The notes: generated by a model not told the origin, from the sequence alone. 54,764 bases of DNA from Thermosyntropha lipolytica DSM 11003 (GCF_900129805.1 NZ_FQWY01000014.1:1-54764); one strand, 5' to 3'; numbered from the stretch's first letter, positions 8,632 to 18,280 are shown. Made by a program: numbers and translations.

Positions 8632-9234
8632 TTAAGGATCTCCCACTATTTCATTAAAATATTTAACAGTTTTAGCCATGGTCTCTTCCAAGCTGTGACG
8701 ATTATCTATTACCACCTTGGCTCTCCTGGCTTTCTCATCCAACGGCATTTGAGCACTAATCCTCTTAACCGCATCCTCAACACTTATCTTATCTCGCCTG
8801 CACAGCCTCTCTATTTGCGTTTCATAGTCTACCCATACTACCCAGACTTCATCACATATGCGGTCCATATGGGTTTCATACAATAAAGGCACTTCCAGAA
8901 CTATAACTGAATCGCTCTTCTCAGCCTTAAGCCTTTGTATCTCCTCCTTAAAAAACTCCATAATCCGCGGATGGGTTATGTTGTTTAATTTTTGTAAAAG
9001 GTCAGGATTATTGAATACTATCTTCCCTAATCTTTCACGATTTACAGTCTTATCAGCATTTAACACCTCTTCCCCAAATTCTTCAACAATATCATACCAG
9101 GCCGGTTTATAAGGTTCTATTATCATATGGGCAACCTTATCTGCATCAATAACATAAGCCCCCAATTGCGCAAGTTTTTTAGCTACCGTACTTTTCCCAC
9201 TGGCAATCCCGCCAGTTAATCCTATTATTTTCAC
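8632..9234 (-). CDS. coaE: Dephospho-CoA kinase
   Basis: 200 residues, standard CoaE length. The P-loop GLTGGIASGKSTVAKKL is at residues 5-21. The CoA-domain stretch NNITHPRIMEFF and the LEVPLLYE segment are also typical. The enzyme catalyses the last step of CoA synthesis, ATP-dependent 3'-phosphorylation of dephospho-CoA. It starts at GTG with only a weak ribosome binding site and lies 16 bases downstream of ytaF, so it may depend on translation of that gene. Confidence 0.95.
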   Translation of the reverse strand: MKIIGLTGGIASGKSTVAKKLAQLGAYVIDADKVAHMIIEPYKPAWYDIVEEFGEEVLNADKTVNRERLGKIVFNNPDLLQKLNNITHPRIMEFFKEEIQRLKAEKSDSVIVLEVPLLYETHMDRICDEVWVVWVDYETQIERLCRRDKISVEDAVKRISAQMPLDEKARRAKVVIDNRHSLEETMAKTVKYFNEIVGDP

Positions 9235-9250
9235 CTATTATCACCATCTC

Positions 9251-9883
9251 TTAAAAGAATTCCAGCATGCCAATAGTTATAAAAATCAAACCTGAAACTA
9301 ATGCCGATAAATGTTTATATTTATGGCTCTGAACCAAATTTCCTGCCCCAAGCCCAACCTTTACTAAGATAAATTTTATCATACCAACCAGGGCAGCAGT
9401 AAACAAAATATCAAAACCAGCCATGGCCAGACCTATCCCGGCCCCGAAAGCATCCATAGCCAAAGCCATACCTAAAAAGAAAGCTTCCCGGCTGCTTATC
9501 TCGCCTGAACAATCAAAATCAGCCTTCACAGGTTCCTTCAATATCAGGATAATTATTCCCAGTGATTTTATGCTAAAAGTCAACAGAGGCTCATCTTCTT
9601 GTGGCCATGCTGATATCCTTTCCCGGCAGGCACAAAACAAAAAATAAAGGCCTACTAATACCAGCATAAACCCTCCTGCCATCTTCGCCCCTTGTGGAGA
9701 TAAAAAAAGGCTTAATCCTTTGCCACACAACATGGAAAGGGTTACAGCACCTGCAGAAGCTAAGGATATAACCAGGAGAGAAAGCAGGGGGATCTTTATC
9801 TTTCTTATTCCATATGCCGTTCCTACCATAAAGCCATCTGCGCTCACCGCCAGGGAAAACAGCAAAATAGATAAAAGCTCCAT
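9251..9883 (-). CDS. ytaF: Sporulation membrane protein YtaF (MntP/YtaF family)
   Basis: 210 residues with six hydrophobic segments arranged as a pseudo-repeat. Each half carries an acidic residue in a membrane helix, SADGFMVGTAYG near residue 15 and AMDAFGAGIGLAMAGF near 142, as in the manganese exporter MntP and its sporulation relative YtaF. Position between mutM and coaE and the central hydrophilic insert favour YtaF. Its biochemical role in sporulation is not established; metal transport is an inference from MntP. Confidence 0.82.
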   Translation of the reverse strand: MELLSILLFSLAVSADGFMVGTAYGIRKIKIPLLSLLVISLASAGAVTLSMLCGKGLSLFLSPQGAKMAGGFMLVLVGLYFLFCACRERISAWPQEDEPLLTFSIKSLGIIILILKEPVKADFDCSGEISSREAFFLGMALAMDAFGAGIGLAMAGFDILFTAALVGMIKFILVKVGLGAGNLVQSHKYKHLSALVSGLIFITIGMLEFF

Positions 9884-9961
9884 ATAAATTCCACTCCTAT
9901 CCAGTTAGTAATTTTGTAAGCACTATATATATATGGATAAGAGCGGTAAAGTGTGAAACCC

Positions 9962-10768
9962 CTACTTCTGGCATTCCGGGCAAAAATAGCTGCTTCTTCC
10001 CCCTATCTTTTCCCGGCTAATCTTAGCACCGCAGCGTGGACAGGCCTCACCTTCCCGTCCGTACACGGCAAGAAAGTTTTGGAAATTGCCCTTTCTCCCA
10101 TATCCATCCCTGTAATCGCGAAAAGTAGTACCTTTTGCTTCTATGCTCCTCAATAAAACTTCCTTTATTGCTTTACATAAAGCTTCTACTTCATCATGGG
10201 TTAGGCTGCACGCTTTTCTATCCGGCCTTATCCCGGAAGCAAAAAGCGCTTCATCGGCATATATGTTGCCTATACCGGCTACCACCTTCTGCTGGAGCAA
10301 AAGGCTTTTAATCGCCGTCTTATGCCTTTTGGCTATTTCACTCAGATAGGCACAGTTGAAATCATCATGCAGGGGTTCTTTCCCCATACAGCTAAAAAAA
10401 CTTTCCCGGTCTTTAACCAGCCAGATCCCGCCAAAACGCCGGGGATCCTGATAAACAAGCTTGTAAGCATTGTCCAAATAAATTATGCAGTGGATATGGG
10501 GCTGGTCTATTAAAATTTCTTCCTCAACGACAAAAAAACGTCCACTCATGCCCAAATGCAAGATAATATGCAAATCTTTTTCCAGTTTTAAAATCAGAAA
10601 CTTGCCCCTGCGCCCGATATCCTCTATTTTTTGCCCATAAAGCTCTTTAAAATCATAATCTTTGCTCCGTACAACATCTTCCCGCCGCATATCGACATGT
10701 CTGATGCGGGCTCCGCATAAAAAAGCCAGCGATCTTCTTATAGTTTCTACTTCCGGCAATTCAGGCAA
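9962..10768 (-). CDS. mutM: Formamidopyrimidine-DNA glycosylase (Fpg)
   Basis: 268 residues. The invariant N-terminus PELPEVETIRRSL is exposed after Met removal, giving the catalytic proline and glutamate. The H2TH region (VAGIGNIYADEALF) and a C-terminal zinc finger with two CxxC pairs (CPRCGAKI and YFCPECQK) complete the family pattern. It removes oxidised purines such as 8-oxoguanine and nicks the abasic site. The TTG start is well supported by GGAGG seven bases upstream. It begins 14 bases after the polA stop, so the two are very likely one transcript for DNA repair. Confidence 0.95.
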   Translation of the reverse strand: MPELPEVETIRRSLAFLCGARIRHVDMRREDVVRSKDYDFKELYGQKIEDIGRRGKFLILKLEKDLHIILHLGMSGRFFVVEEEILIDQPHIHCIIYLDNAYKLVYQDPRRFGGIWLVKDRESFFSCMGKEPLHDDFNCAYLSEIAKRHKTAIKSLLLQQKVVAGIGNIYADEALFASGIRPDRKACSLTHDEVEALCKAIKEVLLRSIEAKGTTFRDYRDGYGRKGNFQNFLAVYGREGEACPRCGAKISREKIGGRSSYFCPECQK

Positions 10769-10782
10769 AGCTATACCTCCTA

Positions 10783-13404
10783 CTAAGACTTCCCTAATTC
10801 TAAAGGCTGCATATCATACCAGTTAGGTCCAACTTTAATCGCTACTTCCAGGGGCACTTTAAGCCTTATAGCATTCTCCATGCCCTGCTTTATAAGAGCT
10901 GCCGTTTCTTCCAGCTCGTCCCTGGGCACTTCGAAAATCAGGTCATCGTGTACCTGCAAAAGCATTTTGGCTTTTAAGCCTCGTTTTTTTAGCTCTTCAT
11001 CAATCCTGAGCATCGCCAGCTTAATTATATCGGCCGAAGTGCCCTGTATAGGCGTGTTAAGTGCCATACGCCTGGCTAAAGCCTGCAAAGTTTTATTGGG
11101 GGAATTAAGTTCCGGCAAATACCGCCTTCTTTTTAATATCGTCTCTACATAACCATATTTTTTACCCATCTCAACTATTTCTTCCATATACCTCTTGACC
11201 CCAGGATAACTGTTAAGGTATTTTTCAATATATTCTCTAGCTTCCTTCCGGCTTACTCCGGTATCCCTGGCCAATCCAAAATCACTTATACCATAAATAA
11301 TACCAAAATTAACTGCTTTGGCCCGCCTTCGCAATTCCTCGTCCACCTTCTCCAGGGGAACCTTAAATATTTCACTTGCGGTACGCCTGTGTATATCTAT
11401 CCCTTTAACAAAAGTATCGATAAGCACCTCATCACCGCTTATATGTGCCAGAGATCGCAAATCTATCTGCGAATAATCAGCCGACAAGAGTACATGATCT
11501 TCATCGCAGGCTACAAAAGCTTTCCTTATTCTGCGTCCTTCTTCCATTTTTACCGGAATATTTTGTAAATTGGGCTCCACACTGGACAACCTGCCGGTTA
11601 CCGTCTGCGCCTGCTTAAAAATAGTATGTACCCTGCCCGTTACCGGATGAATAAGATTTGCCAGGGCATCAGTATAAGTTGACTTCAGTTTAGCCAGTTG
11701 CCTATAGCCTAATATATAAGGTATTATTTCATGCTGATCATATAGTTCTTCTAAAACCTCAACTCCGGTAGCATATCCCGTCTTAGTCTTTTTTACCACC
11801 TTTAAACCCAAATCTTCAAACAATACTTTTCCCAATTGTTTGGGAGAATTAATATTAAACTCGCCACCTGCCAGGGTATAAATTTTCTCCTCATATTTTT
11901 TTATGCGGTTGGCAAACTCTGCGGTCAGCTCTTCTAAAACCCTTTTATCCACCTTTATTCCTGCCATCTCCATATCGGCAAGTATAAAGGAGAGCGGCAT
12001 CTCTACCCTATCCAAAAGTTCAATAAGCTCGGCAGGGGTTTCTTGATAAATTACCTGGTAAAGATCATTAAACATACCGACCTGTAAAGGGATATCGCTT
12101 TTTTCCACTCTAATTCCCAAGAACCGGGTAAAAAGCTGACAGATATCCTCAGCATCCAGAGCCGGGTCATGAACATAAGAGAGCAAAAGGATATCCCCTT
12201 TTAAACCTCGCAAACTTACACCATAGCGGCTCAGGATAACCTGCATAAACTTGGCATTATGCACAACTTTCTTTATATTTTCATCTTCCAAAAGAGGCCT
12301 TAGCCACAAGATTTTCTCTTCCTCATCTAAATGCAAACGATATACATCTTTTCCTAGCGCACAGAAAATATCTTCTATCCTGGCCCACATAGGATGATGA
12401 TAATCGGCCTTGAAAGCTAAAGCTATTTCTCCTTCGCGTTTCGCCCTTTGTACCAGCTCTAAAGCCTCTTTTTCACCCTTTACTTCCCTGACCTCCAAAG
12501 AAGGAAGGGTGGAGGTTTCCGGCATCAGCCCTGATCCTTTCTTTTCCAGAGCCTGTAAAAAACTGTTAAATTCTAGTTTCTGGTACAGGTCTTTTAAAAC
12601 CTGCCAATCTGGTTCCCGCCTTTTAAATTTTTCCTCATCCCAGGCAATATCCACATTTCTTTTGATAGTCGCCAGTTCCCGGCTTAAAAATGCTATATCC
12701 TTTTGTTCCTTTAGCTTTTCGGCCAGCTTGCCCCCTTTTATCTCATCAATGTGCGCATACAGGTTTTCTAAATCCCCGTATTCTTTAATCAGTTTAACAG
12801 CAGTTTTAGGTCCTATCCCGTCCACCCCGGGAATATTATCAGAGCTATCCCCCATTAAAGCTTTTACCTCCACCAAACGATAAGGCTCTACTCCCCATTT
12901 ATTTTTTACTTCTTCTTCATCATACACGGCTATATCAGTTATCCCTTTGCGGCTCATCAATACCTTTACTTTATCCGATACCAGCTGCAGAGCATCGCCA
13001 TCACCAGTTACAATAACTGTATCTATACCTCTTTGTTCTGCCTTATAACTCAAAGTGCCTATAATATCATCGGCTTCATACCCTTCCTGCTCCAGATATG
13101 TTATGTTAAGGGCATCCAAAACCTGGCGTATAAGCGCAAACTGTCCTAAAAGCTCATCGGGAGCTGCAACCCGGTTAGCCTTGTAATCGCCATACATCTC
13201 CTGGCGAAAAGTTTTTTTATCTTTATCAAAAGCTACTACTACATGGGTAGGGTTTTCCTGTTCCAGAACCCGGTTAAGCATAGTTAAAAAACCATAAACC
13301 GCATTGGTAAAAACCCCTTCCCGATTGTGCAGAAGGGGCAGAGCATAAAAAGCCTTAAAAAGCAGGCTGTTCCCATCTACCAGCATAAGTTTTTCTCCAC
13401 TCAT
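10783..13404 (-). CDS. polA: DNA polymerase I
   Basis: 873 residues from ATG 13402-13404, which has GGAGAG about eight bases upstream; a TTG six codons earlier is possible. The N-terminal 5'-3' flap nuclease (about 1-290) has VDGNSLLFKAFYALP and the acidic EADDIIGTL site. The middle domain keeps the exonuclease fold but not its metal ligands: the expected DxE motif reads FKADYHHP, so proofreading is probably lost, as in Bacillus and Thermus enzymes. The polymerase domain (about 480-873) has DYSQIDLRSLAHISGD, RRRAKAVNFGIIYG and LLQVHDDLIFEVP. It serves in Okazaki fragment maturation and repair. Confidence 0.96.
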   Translation of the reverse strand: MSGEKLMLVDGNSLLFKAFYALPLLHNREGVFTNAVYGFLTMLNRVLEQENPTHVVVAFDKDKKTFRQEMYGDYKANRVAAPDELLGQFALIRQVLDALNITYLEQEGYEADDIIGTLSYKAEQRGIDTVIVTGDGDALQLVSDKVKVLMSRKGITDIAVYDEEEVKNKWGVEPYRLVEVKALMGDSSDNIPGVDGIGPKTAVKLIKEYGDLENLYAHIDEIKGGKLAEKLKEQKDIAFLSRELATIKRNVDIAWDEEKFKRREPDWQVLKDLYQKLEFNSFLQALEKKGSGLMPETSTLPSLEVREVKGEKEALELVQRAKREGEIALAFKADYHHPMWARIEDIFCALGKDVYRLHLDEEEKILWLRPLLEDENIKKVVHNAKFMQVILSRYGVSLRGLKGDILLLSYVHDPALDAEDICQLFTRFLGIRVEKSDIPLQVGMFNDLYQVIYQETPAELIELLDRVEMPLSFILADMEMAGIKVDKRVLEELTAEFANRIKKYEEKIYTLAGGEFNINSPKQLGKVLFEDLGLKVVKKTKTGYATGVEVLEELYDQHEIIPYILGYRQLAKLKSTYTDALANLIHPVTGRVHTIFKQAQTVTGRLSSVEPNLQNIPVKMEEGRRIRKAFVACDEDHVLLSADYSQIDLRSLAHISGDEVLIDTFVKGIDIHRRTASEIFKVPLEKVDEELRRRAKAVNFGIIYGISDFGLARDTGVSRKEAREYIEKYLNSYPGVKRYMEEIVEMGKKYGYVETILKRRRYLPELNSPNKTLQALARRMALNTPIQGTSADIIKLAMLRIDEELKKRGLKAKMLLQVHDDLIFEVPRDELEETAALIKQGMENAIRLKVPLEVAIKVGPNWYDMQPLELGKS

Positions 13405-13480
13405 AAAACCCACTCTCCGCAAGGTTACTCTTGATTTATTATAACCATTCTTAACCTGGTTAGGTTAAAAAATAATAAAA

Positions 13481-13503
13481 AAACAGGACACCCTGTCCTG
13501 TTT
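13481..13503 (-). terminator. Terminator after the anti-sigma factor gene
   Basis: AAACAGGACA pairs with TGTCCTGTTT around a 3-base loop. On the minus strand the hairpin is followed by a T-run, and it separates the sigma/anti-sigma pair from polA. Confidence 0.8.
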
Positions 13504-13517
13504 AAGCTCTTCTATTT

Positions 13518-14540
13518 TTACGGCTTAACATTTTCCACCAGATATACCTTCAAGGTAATTTTAGCCATCTTCCCTTCGATATCATTTTTTACCCCGTTTA
13601 ATTCCTGCAGCTTCTTCTCTAAATCAGCTTTAGCTTCAGCATTCCCTTCCTTTTCTGCCTGGGCTATTTTTTCGTTTAATATATTAATTTCTTCCTGCAC
13701 TTTATTATACTGTTCGGTTAAGGATACCTGATTACGGGAAGTATCGCTTACTTCTCCCAGTAAGCTTAATTGCTGTATTATGCTGTCAGCTTTATCTTTT
13801 TCTACCGCTAACTCGATGGTTTTAGTAGCTTCTCCCGAAAGCGGCTGCATACTATCAACTATTTTATATTCTGCCCCGCTAGCCTGCGCCAGTTTTATGA
13901 CTTCCTGGGTCGATTTGTCAATATCACCTACTTTAATCTGGGCAGCCAGCTGTTCGGCTACATATATACCGCCAGCAGATTTTTTACCTGGGACAGCAGG
14001 TTTCACCGTCTCTTTATCGGTTACAGCAACATTTCCGCCATCATTATCTTCATCTTCCGTAAAGGGCGCCTGAGCTACCCTTTTTTCTTCTTTTCCTATG
14101 CCTGTTATCCCCATTATGCGGTCTAGAGGCCCTTTTCCAACTATGGCCACATTTTTGCCTGCTTCACTATCTTTATCCCGCCATAGAAAAGCTATGTTTT
14201 CTACTGGTAAAATACTGTTGATATATATACCGATAAGAAGAGCAATACCAGCAATCCCGGCTGCCATCCATCCCTGTCTTTTGGGTTTGGCTGCCTCGCG
14301 CAGGGAAAATACTTTATTCTTTTCTTCCACAATACGTTTGCGCACATCAAGAACCAATCCTTCTGGACAAGGAGGAACCTCCATTTTATTAAGGCAAAGA
14401 GCTATAAACTGCATTCTTTCCAGTTCCTCACGACAAGATGGACATTCAGCCAGATGCTCTTTAACTAATCTATTCTCTTTTTCATTAGTCATTCCATCCA
14501 TATAAGGGGACAACAGGTCCTTTATCTGATTGCACCTCAT
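13518..14540 (-). CDS. Membrane anti-sigma factor with N-terminal zinc finger and extracytoplasmic DUF4349-like region
   Basis: 340 residues. The N-terminal ZAS/zf-HC2 domain has the HxxxCxxC signature in EHLAECPSCREEL. One membrane helix follows (about residues 92-114, WMAAGIAGIALLIGIYINSI). The outer part has a domain resembling DUF4349 with an alpha/beta fold and then a coiled coil (QYNKVQEEINILNEKIAQAE) rich in Lys and Glu. It should hold the ECF sigma factor encoded just upstream at the membrane and release it on an envelope signal. The spacing of 35 bases after the sigma gene marks an operon. Confidence 0.85.
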   Translation of the reverse strand: MRCNQIKDLLSPYMDGMTNEKENRLVKEHLAECPSCREELERMQFIALCLNKMEVPPCPEGLVLDVRKRIVEEKNKVFSLREAAKPKRQGWMAAGIAGIALLIGIYINSILPVENIAFLWRDKDSEAGKNVAIVGKGPLDRIMGITGIGKEEKRVAQAPFTEDEDNDGGNVAVTDKETVKPAVPGKKSAGGIYVAEQLAAQIKVGDIDKSTQEVIKLAQASGAEYKIVDSMQPLSGEATKTIELAVEKDKADSIIQQLSLLGEVSDTSRNQVSLTEQYNKVQEEINILNEKIAQAEKEGNAEAKADLEKKLQELNGVKNDIEGKMAKITLKVYLVENVKP

Positions 14541-14575
14541 GATATCTTTCCTCCTCGCTTTTTTAGACGAGAGGA

Positions 14576-15157
14576 TTAAAACAAAAGTTCCTTCTCCTCA
14601 ATTTTTTTGCGCAAAATATTTCTGGCCCGGTTCAGCCTGGATTTTACCGTTCCTACGGAACAGTTTAGTATTTGTGCTATTTCCTCATAGCTTAAATCCA
14701 TCATATCCCTTAAAACGATAATAGTTTTATGTTCAGGTTTCATCTGATTGAGAAAGGTCCATATGTATTCGGAAAATTCCCGTCTTTCATATATTATGTC
14801 CGCTCCTGGTGAAGGATCAATTATATCTTTTTCCAGCTCATCGCCATCTTCCGTAGCTAGAGGCTCATCCAGCGATAGAGGAATAACCCTGCGTTTGCGC
14901 CTCCTCAATTCATCTAAACACACATTGGTAGCTACCCGGTAAAGCCAGGTACCAAAGCTGGAATTTCCCTTAAAAGTCCTTAAAGAACGAAAAGCTTTTA
15001 AAAAAATTTCCTGGGTTATATCATAAGCATCTTCTTCATTTCCCATATATCGATAAGCCAGGGCGTATACCTTATTCTGATAGCGTAAAACTAGTTCTTC
15101 AAAAGCTGCCACATCTCCCTTAAGACTCTTCTTTACCAGCTGCTCATCTGTATACAT
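14576..15157 (-). CDS. ECF-type RNA polymerase sigma factor (SigW-like)
   Basis: 193 residues, two-domain ECF sigma factor. Region 2 includes FEELVLRYQNKVYALAYRYM, EDAYDITQEIFLKAFRSL and FGTWLYRVATNVCLDELRRR. A variable acidic linker follows, then region 4 with LSYEEIAQILNCSVGTVKSR as its HTH. It directs RNA polymerase to envelope-stress-type promoters and is co-transcribed with its membrane anti-sigma factor. I did not find an obvious ECF-type promoter upstream, so autoregulation is not shown. Confidence 0.93.
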   Translation of the reverse strand: MYTDEQLVKKSLKGDVAAFEELVLRYQNKVYALAYRYMGNEEDAYDITQEIFLKAFRSLRTFKGNSSFGTWLYRVATNVCLDELRRRKRRVIPLSLDEPLATEDGDELEKDIIDPSPGADIIYERREFSEYIWTFLNQMKPEHKTIIVLRDMMDLSYEEIAQILNCSVGTVKSRLNRARNILRKKIEEKELLF

Positions 15158-15384
15158 GATGCGAATTCCCCTTTTGGCAGTTATTTTCTCGCCTCTCTTT
15201 AGTATGATGGATTTCCTTACTCAAAATTTTCGGCAAAATAGGGCAAAATCCTTTTTCCGCATTATGGAATAAATGGTATTGCTCTGATGAAAAACATACC
15301 TTTTATATTTTATGCCTTTTTCATCCGTCTTGACAATAAACCCCCCAGTCTTTATAATAATATTGCGTTTGAATTAAACAATAA

Positions 15385-15468
15385 GCCAGAGTGTCGGAAT
15401 TGGCAGACGAGCGCGACTCAAAATCGTGTGCCTTTGGCGTGTGGGTTCGAGTCCCACCTCTGGCACCA
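15385..15468 (+). tRNA. tRNA-Leu (anticodon CAA)
   Basis: 84 bases with encoded CCA. The acceptor stem GCCAGAG pairs with CTCTGGC. The anticodon stem CGCGA/TCGTG encloses CTCAAAA, giving anticodon CAA. The T arm GTGGGTTCGAGTCCCAC and a long variable arm are clear. Confidence 0.95.
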
Positions 15469-15475
15469 TAGAGCT

Positions 15476-15501
15476 AAAAAGCAGTAGAGATACTGCTTTT
15501 T
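15476..15501 (+). terminator. Terminator after tRNA-Leu(CAA)
   Basis: AAAAAGCAGTA pairs with TACTGCTTTTT around a 4-base loop and is followed by ATTTTT. It starts 7 bases after the tRNA. Confidence 0.85.
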
Positions 15502-15591
15502 ATTTTTGTAACAGGCGATATTGCTAAATTATTTCCAATATTCTAAAATCTAATTGTACATCTGCTTTTTAATCGGGGGAGGAGTTAGTCC

Positions 15592-16089
15592 ATGCGCAAA
15601 GAATATATCGTATTTTTTTCCCTGATCCTGGCAGCTGCCATAACTGCTGGTTCCACATTAAGCCTGGCCGCTAATGCCCAGGCTCTGGCCAAATACAGCA
15701 CTGCCCAGCCTCAAACAGAAAAGACAACATCTCCCGCGGAAGAAGAAGACAAAACTTCTTCTCTCAAGCAAGAAGAAAAAAAAGAAGAAATTTCTTCTTC
15801 TTATTTCCATAAGGATAACGCAAATAATCCGCAAATCAGCTATATTTATATTGCCGATAGGAATAAACCGGTAAATTTAACCGAAGAACAAAAAAAAGAA
15901 GTCATCTCCCTGCTCAAAGAGCTGGGTATGCAAAATGAAGAAGAATACACCTCTTTTTTGCAGGAGTTTCAGCAGCAGCGTAATTTACCCCCTACCGGAC
16001 AATTAGATACCTTCACCCTGGAGTTGATAATCAATCAGGTCCAGATCGAGCGCGCTTTGGCTCAAATCCGGGCTGCCCACCGTCGTTAA
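15592..16089 (+). CDS. Secreted protein with C-terminal peptidoglycan-binding-like domain
   Basis: 165 residues. A clear signal peptide (KEYIVFFSLILAAAITAG, then AANAQA as a likely cleavage site) precedes a low-complexity Glu/Lys/Ser-rich linker (about 35-70). The C-terminal part (about 95-160) resembles a PG_binding_1 three-helix repeat: LTEEQKKEVISLLKELGM, FLQEFQQQRNLPPTGQLDT and FTLELIINQ. It should be exported and may bind the cell wall; no catalytic domain is attached. The start follows a GGGGGAGGAG ribosome binding site. It is monocistronic, between a tRNA and the hbd-crt operon. Confidence 0.65.
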   Translation: MRKEYIVFFSLILAAAITAGSTLSLAANAQALAKYSTAQPQTEKTTSPAEEEDKTSSLKQEEKKEEISSSYFHKDNANNPQISYIYIADRNKPVNLTEEQKKEVISLLKELGMQNEEEYTSFLQEFQQQRNLPPTGQLDTFTLELIINQVQIERALAQIRAAHRR

Positions 16090-16435
16090 TCATCTCCAAA
16101 TTATTTTTTAAATATTTTTTATTTTTATTTTTTATAAAAACGACAAAAATGGTATAAAACTTTTTTCTTAAATGTGCTATTATTATTTATGTGGAGAGGA
16201 ATGCAATTACCCCTTTAATTTTTCCTTTCTTAGTTGCCAGTAATAATTTAGTAACCAGCAAATATAATAATATATTGGGACAGGCTCTATTTTGTACTTT
16301 TTAGAAATCGGTTTTGTGTTTAAGCATAAATGCCCGCTAATTATTTTAGCCATTTATGGGGGGTGATAAAAAAGAAGGCAGGATTTTATTTAATAACAGG
16401 GAAGCAAAATTTTTTAAAAATTATGAGGGGGTAAT
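16090..16435 (+). promoter_or_regulatory. AT-rich leader of hbd-crt with a bulged hairpin at 16325-16358
   Basis: This 346-base gap has no gene. The one clear structure is a hairpin: CATAAATG (16325-16332), CCC bulge, GCTAA (16336-16340), loop TTATT, TTAGC (16346-16350), CATTTATG (16351-16358). That is 13 paired bases with a three-base bulge. GGGGGG follows at once and could pair with the bulge. There is no T-run after it, so it is not a terminator; an mRNA stability or regulatory element is possible. I could not pick a convincing promoter. Confidence 0.4.
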
Positions 16436-17299
16436 ATGATGGCTATTGAAAAAATTGCTGTTTTAGGTGCTGGAACAATGGGAATGGGTATTACCTGGGC
16501 AGTTGCTGGCGCAGGTAAAAAGGTCATTGTTTATGATATCAAACAGGAAATCGTAGATGGTTGTATCGCTAAAATAGGCAAAGGATTGGCCAAAGCTGAA
16601 GAAAAAGGACAGGTTCCTGCCGGCGCTAAAGATTTTGTATTAGGTAACATTACCGGAACTACTAATTTACAGGACATCGCTGAAGTAGATTTCGTTATTG
16701 AAACAGTAGTTGAAAATCTCGAAATAAAGAAAGACCTCTATAAGAAACTCTCGGACATCGTAAAGCCGGAAGTAATTGTTGCCACCAACACTTCTTCTCT
16801 GCCCATAACGGAAATTGCTGCTGCTTATGCAAGACCTGATAAGGTTGTAGGTATGCACTTCTTCAATCCTGCTATGGTTATGCAGTTAATAGAAGTTATC
16901 CCTGCTCTCCAAACTTCCGAAGAAACTGTTGAAGCTGTAATAGCTCTCTCCAAAGAAATCGGCAAGAAGCCTATAAAAGTAAAAGAAGGTCCGGGCTTTG
17001 TTGTAAACCGCATCCTCATCCCCGGAATGAACGAAGCTGCTTTCATACTCATGGAAGGGTTAGCAACTATCGAAGATATCGACAAAGCTATGCGGCTTGG
17101 TGCTGGATGGCCGATGGGTCCGTTCACCTTGGCTGACATGGTTGGTCTTGACATAGCTCTCGAAGTTGCCAACGTACTCTTCAGAGAAACTGGCGATCCC
17201 AAATATCGTCCTGCTCCCATTATCAAACAGTATGTACGTGCTGGATGGCTGGGAAGAAAAACAGGCCGCGGCTTCTATGATTACAGCCAGCAGAAGTAA
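16436..17299 (+). CDS. hbd: 3-hydroxybutyryl-CoA dehydrogenase
   Basis: 287 residues, the normal length. The N-terminal Rossmann domain binds NAD(H) through [19 protein letters not shown] (residues 9-27). The catalytic histidine is in [10 protein letters not shown], followed by the family stretch [19 protein letters not shown] and a helical dimerisation domain. It interconverts (S)-3-hydroxybutyryl-CoA and acetoacetyl-CoA; in a syntrophic fatty-acid oxidiser it runs in the oxidative direction and yields NADH. Two adjacent ATG codons could start it; AGGGGG lies a few bases upstream. It is followed by crt after 34 bases, so the two form an operon for consecutive beta-oxidation steps. Confidence 0.95.
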   Translation: MMAIEKIAVLGAGTMGMGITWAVAGAGKKVIVYDIKQEIVDGCIAKIGKGLAKAEEKGQVPAGAKDFVLGNITGTTNLQDIAEVDFVIETVVENLEIKKDLYKKLSDIVKPEVIVATNTSSLPITEIAAAYARPDKVVGMHFFNPAMVMQLIEVIPALQTSEETVEAVIALSKEIGKKPIKVKEGPGFVVNRILIPGMNEAAFILMEGLATIEDIDKAMRLGAGWPMGPFTLADMVGLDIALEVANVLFRETGDPKYRPAPIIKQYVRAGWLGRKTGRGFYDYSQQK

Positions 17300-17333
17300 T
17301 TTTTAAGCGGGGGAATTAGAAGGAGGTTAATTC

Positions 17334-18131
17334 ATGTCCTATCGTGAAAAACAATATGAAACTATATTAGTTAGAATGGAAGAACCCGGCATTTTGATCA
17401 TGCAGCTCAATCGTCCCAAAGCTTTCAATGCTGTAAATCCCACCGTACTAGATGAAGCTTATGAGGTTTTAAGCGGAGCTAATGACGATCCGGAAGTAAA
17501 GGTTATAATTATAACCGGTAATGAAAACGCTTTTGCCGCTGGTGCCGACCTGGCAGCAGTCAAAGACTACAATGCTTTCCAGGCTCGAGACTTCCTGGAT
17601 AAAGTACATCGCACTATCTTTGCTATCGAAGACAACCATAAACCGGTAATCGCCGCTGTAAACGGCCTGGCTTTAGGCGGCGGGCTGGAAATGGTTTTAG
17701 CAGCTGATATCAGGATAGTTGCCGATAATGCTACTCTTGGCCTTCCGGAAATCAACCTGGGTATATTCCCGGGTGCAGGAGGGACCCAGAGATTTCCGCG
17801 TTCTGCTTCCATCTGCATAGCCAAGCAGTATATATTCACCGGCGAATTCTTCAATGCCCAGATCGCTGAAAAAATCGGCCTAGTGAATATGGTAGTTCCG
17901 GCTGCTGAAGTTATGAATGAAGCTATTAAATTTGCCAAGAAACTGTGCAAGAAATCTCCTCTGGCTTTAAGAGAAGCCAAGAACGCTATCAATATGTCCA
18001 TGAATACCGATATTAAAACGGGAAGCCGCTTAGAACAGCTCGGCTGGTCCATGCTCTTCGCTTCTGAAGACCAGAAAGAAGGCATGTACGCCTTCCTGGA
18101 AAAGAGAAAAGCCGAGTTCAAAGGTAAATAA
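17334..18131 (+). CDS. crt: Enoyl-CoA hydratase (crotonase)
   Basis: 265 residues. The oxyanion-hole segment NAFAAGADLAAVKD and the second segment NGLALGGGLEMVLAADIR carry the first catalytic glutamate. LGLPEINLGIFPGAGGTQRF supplies the second, with the GAGGTQR signature of true hydratases. It hydrates crotonyl-CoA to 3-hydroxybutyryl-CoA reversibly, matching its co-transcription with hbd. An AAGGAGGT site lies at good distance before the ATG. Of the three crotonase-fold genes in the window this is the most conventional. Confidence 0.95.
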   Translation: MSYREKQYETILVRMEEPGILIMQLNRPKAFNAVNPTVLDEAYEVLSGANDDPEVKVIIITGNENAFAAGADLAAVKDYNAFQARDFLDKVHRTIFAIEDNHKPVIAAVNGLALGGGLEMVLAADIRIVADNATLGLPEINLGIFPGAGGTQRFPRSASICIAKQYIFTGEFFNAQIAEKIGLVNMVVPAAEVMNEAIKFAKKLCKKSPLALREAKNAINMSMNTDIKTGSRLEQLGWSMLFASEDQKEGMYAFLEKRKAEFKGK

Positions 18132-18240
18132 TATTATTAAGGCCTGAAAAACGGTTTAGCGGTTTAAACTGAAAACCACTCTTTTAAAAAGGTCTGCACT
18201 CTATAAAGTTTAAGCCGTAAACCTGACGGAAAAAATAGAA

Positions 18241-18269
18241 AAGGCTGCCTTGAAGGCAGCCTTTTTTTT
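18241..18269. terminator. Bidirectional terminator between crt and pyk
   Basis: AAGGCTGCCT pairs perfectly with AGGCAGCCTT around TGA and is followed by eight T residues. It lies between the convergent crt and pyk genes, with its stronger T-run on the crt side. Confidence 0.9.
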
Positions 18270-18280
18270 GCTGACAGGCT

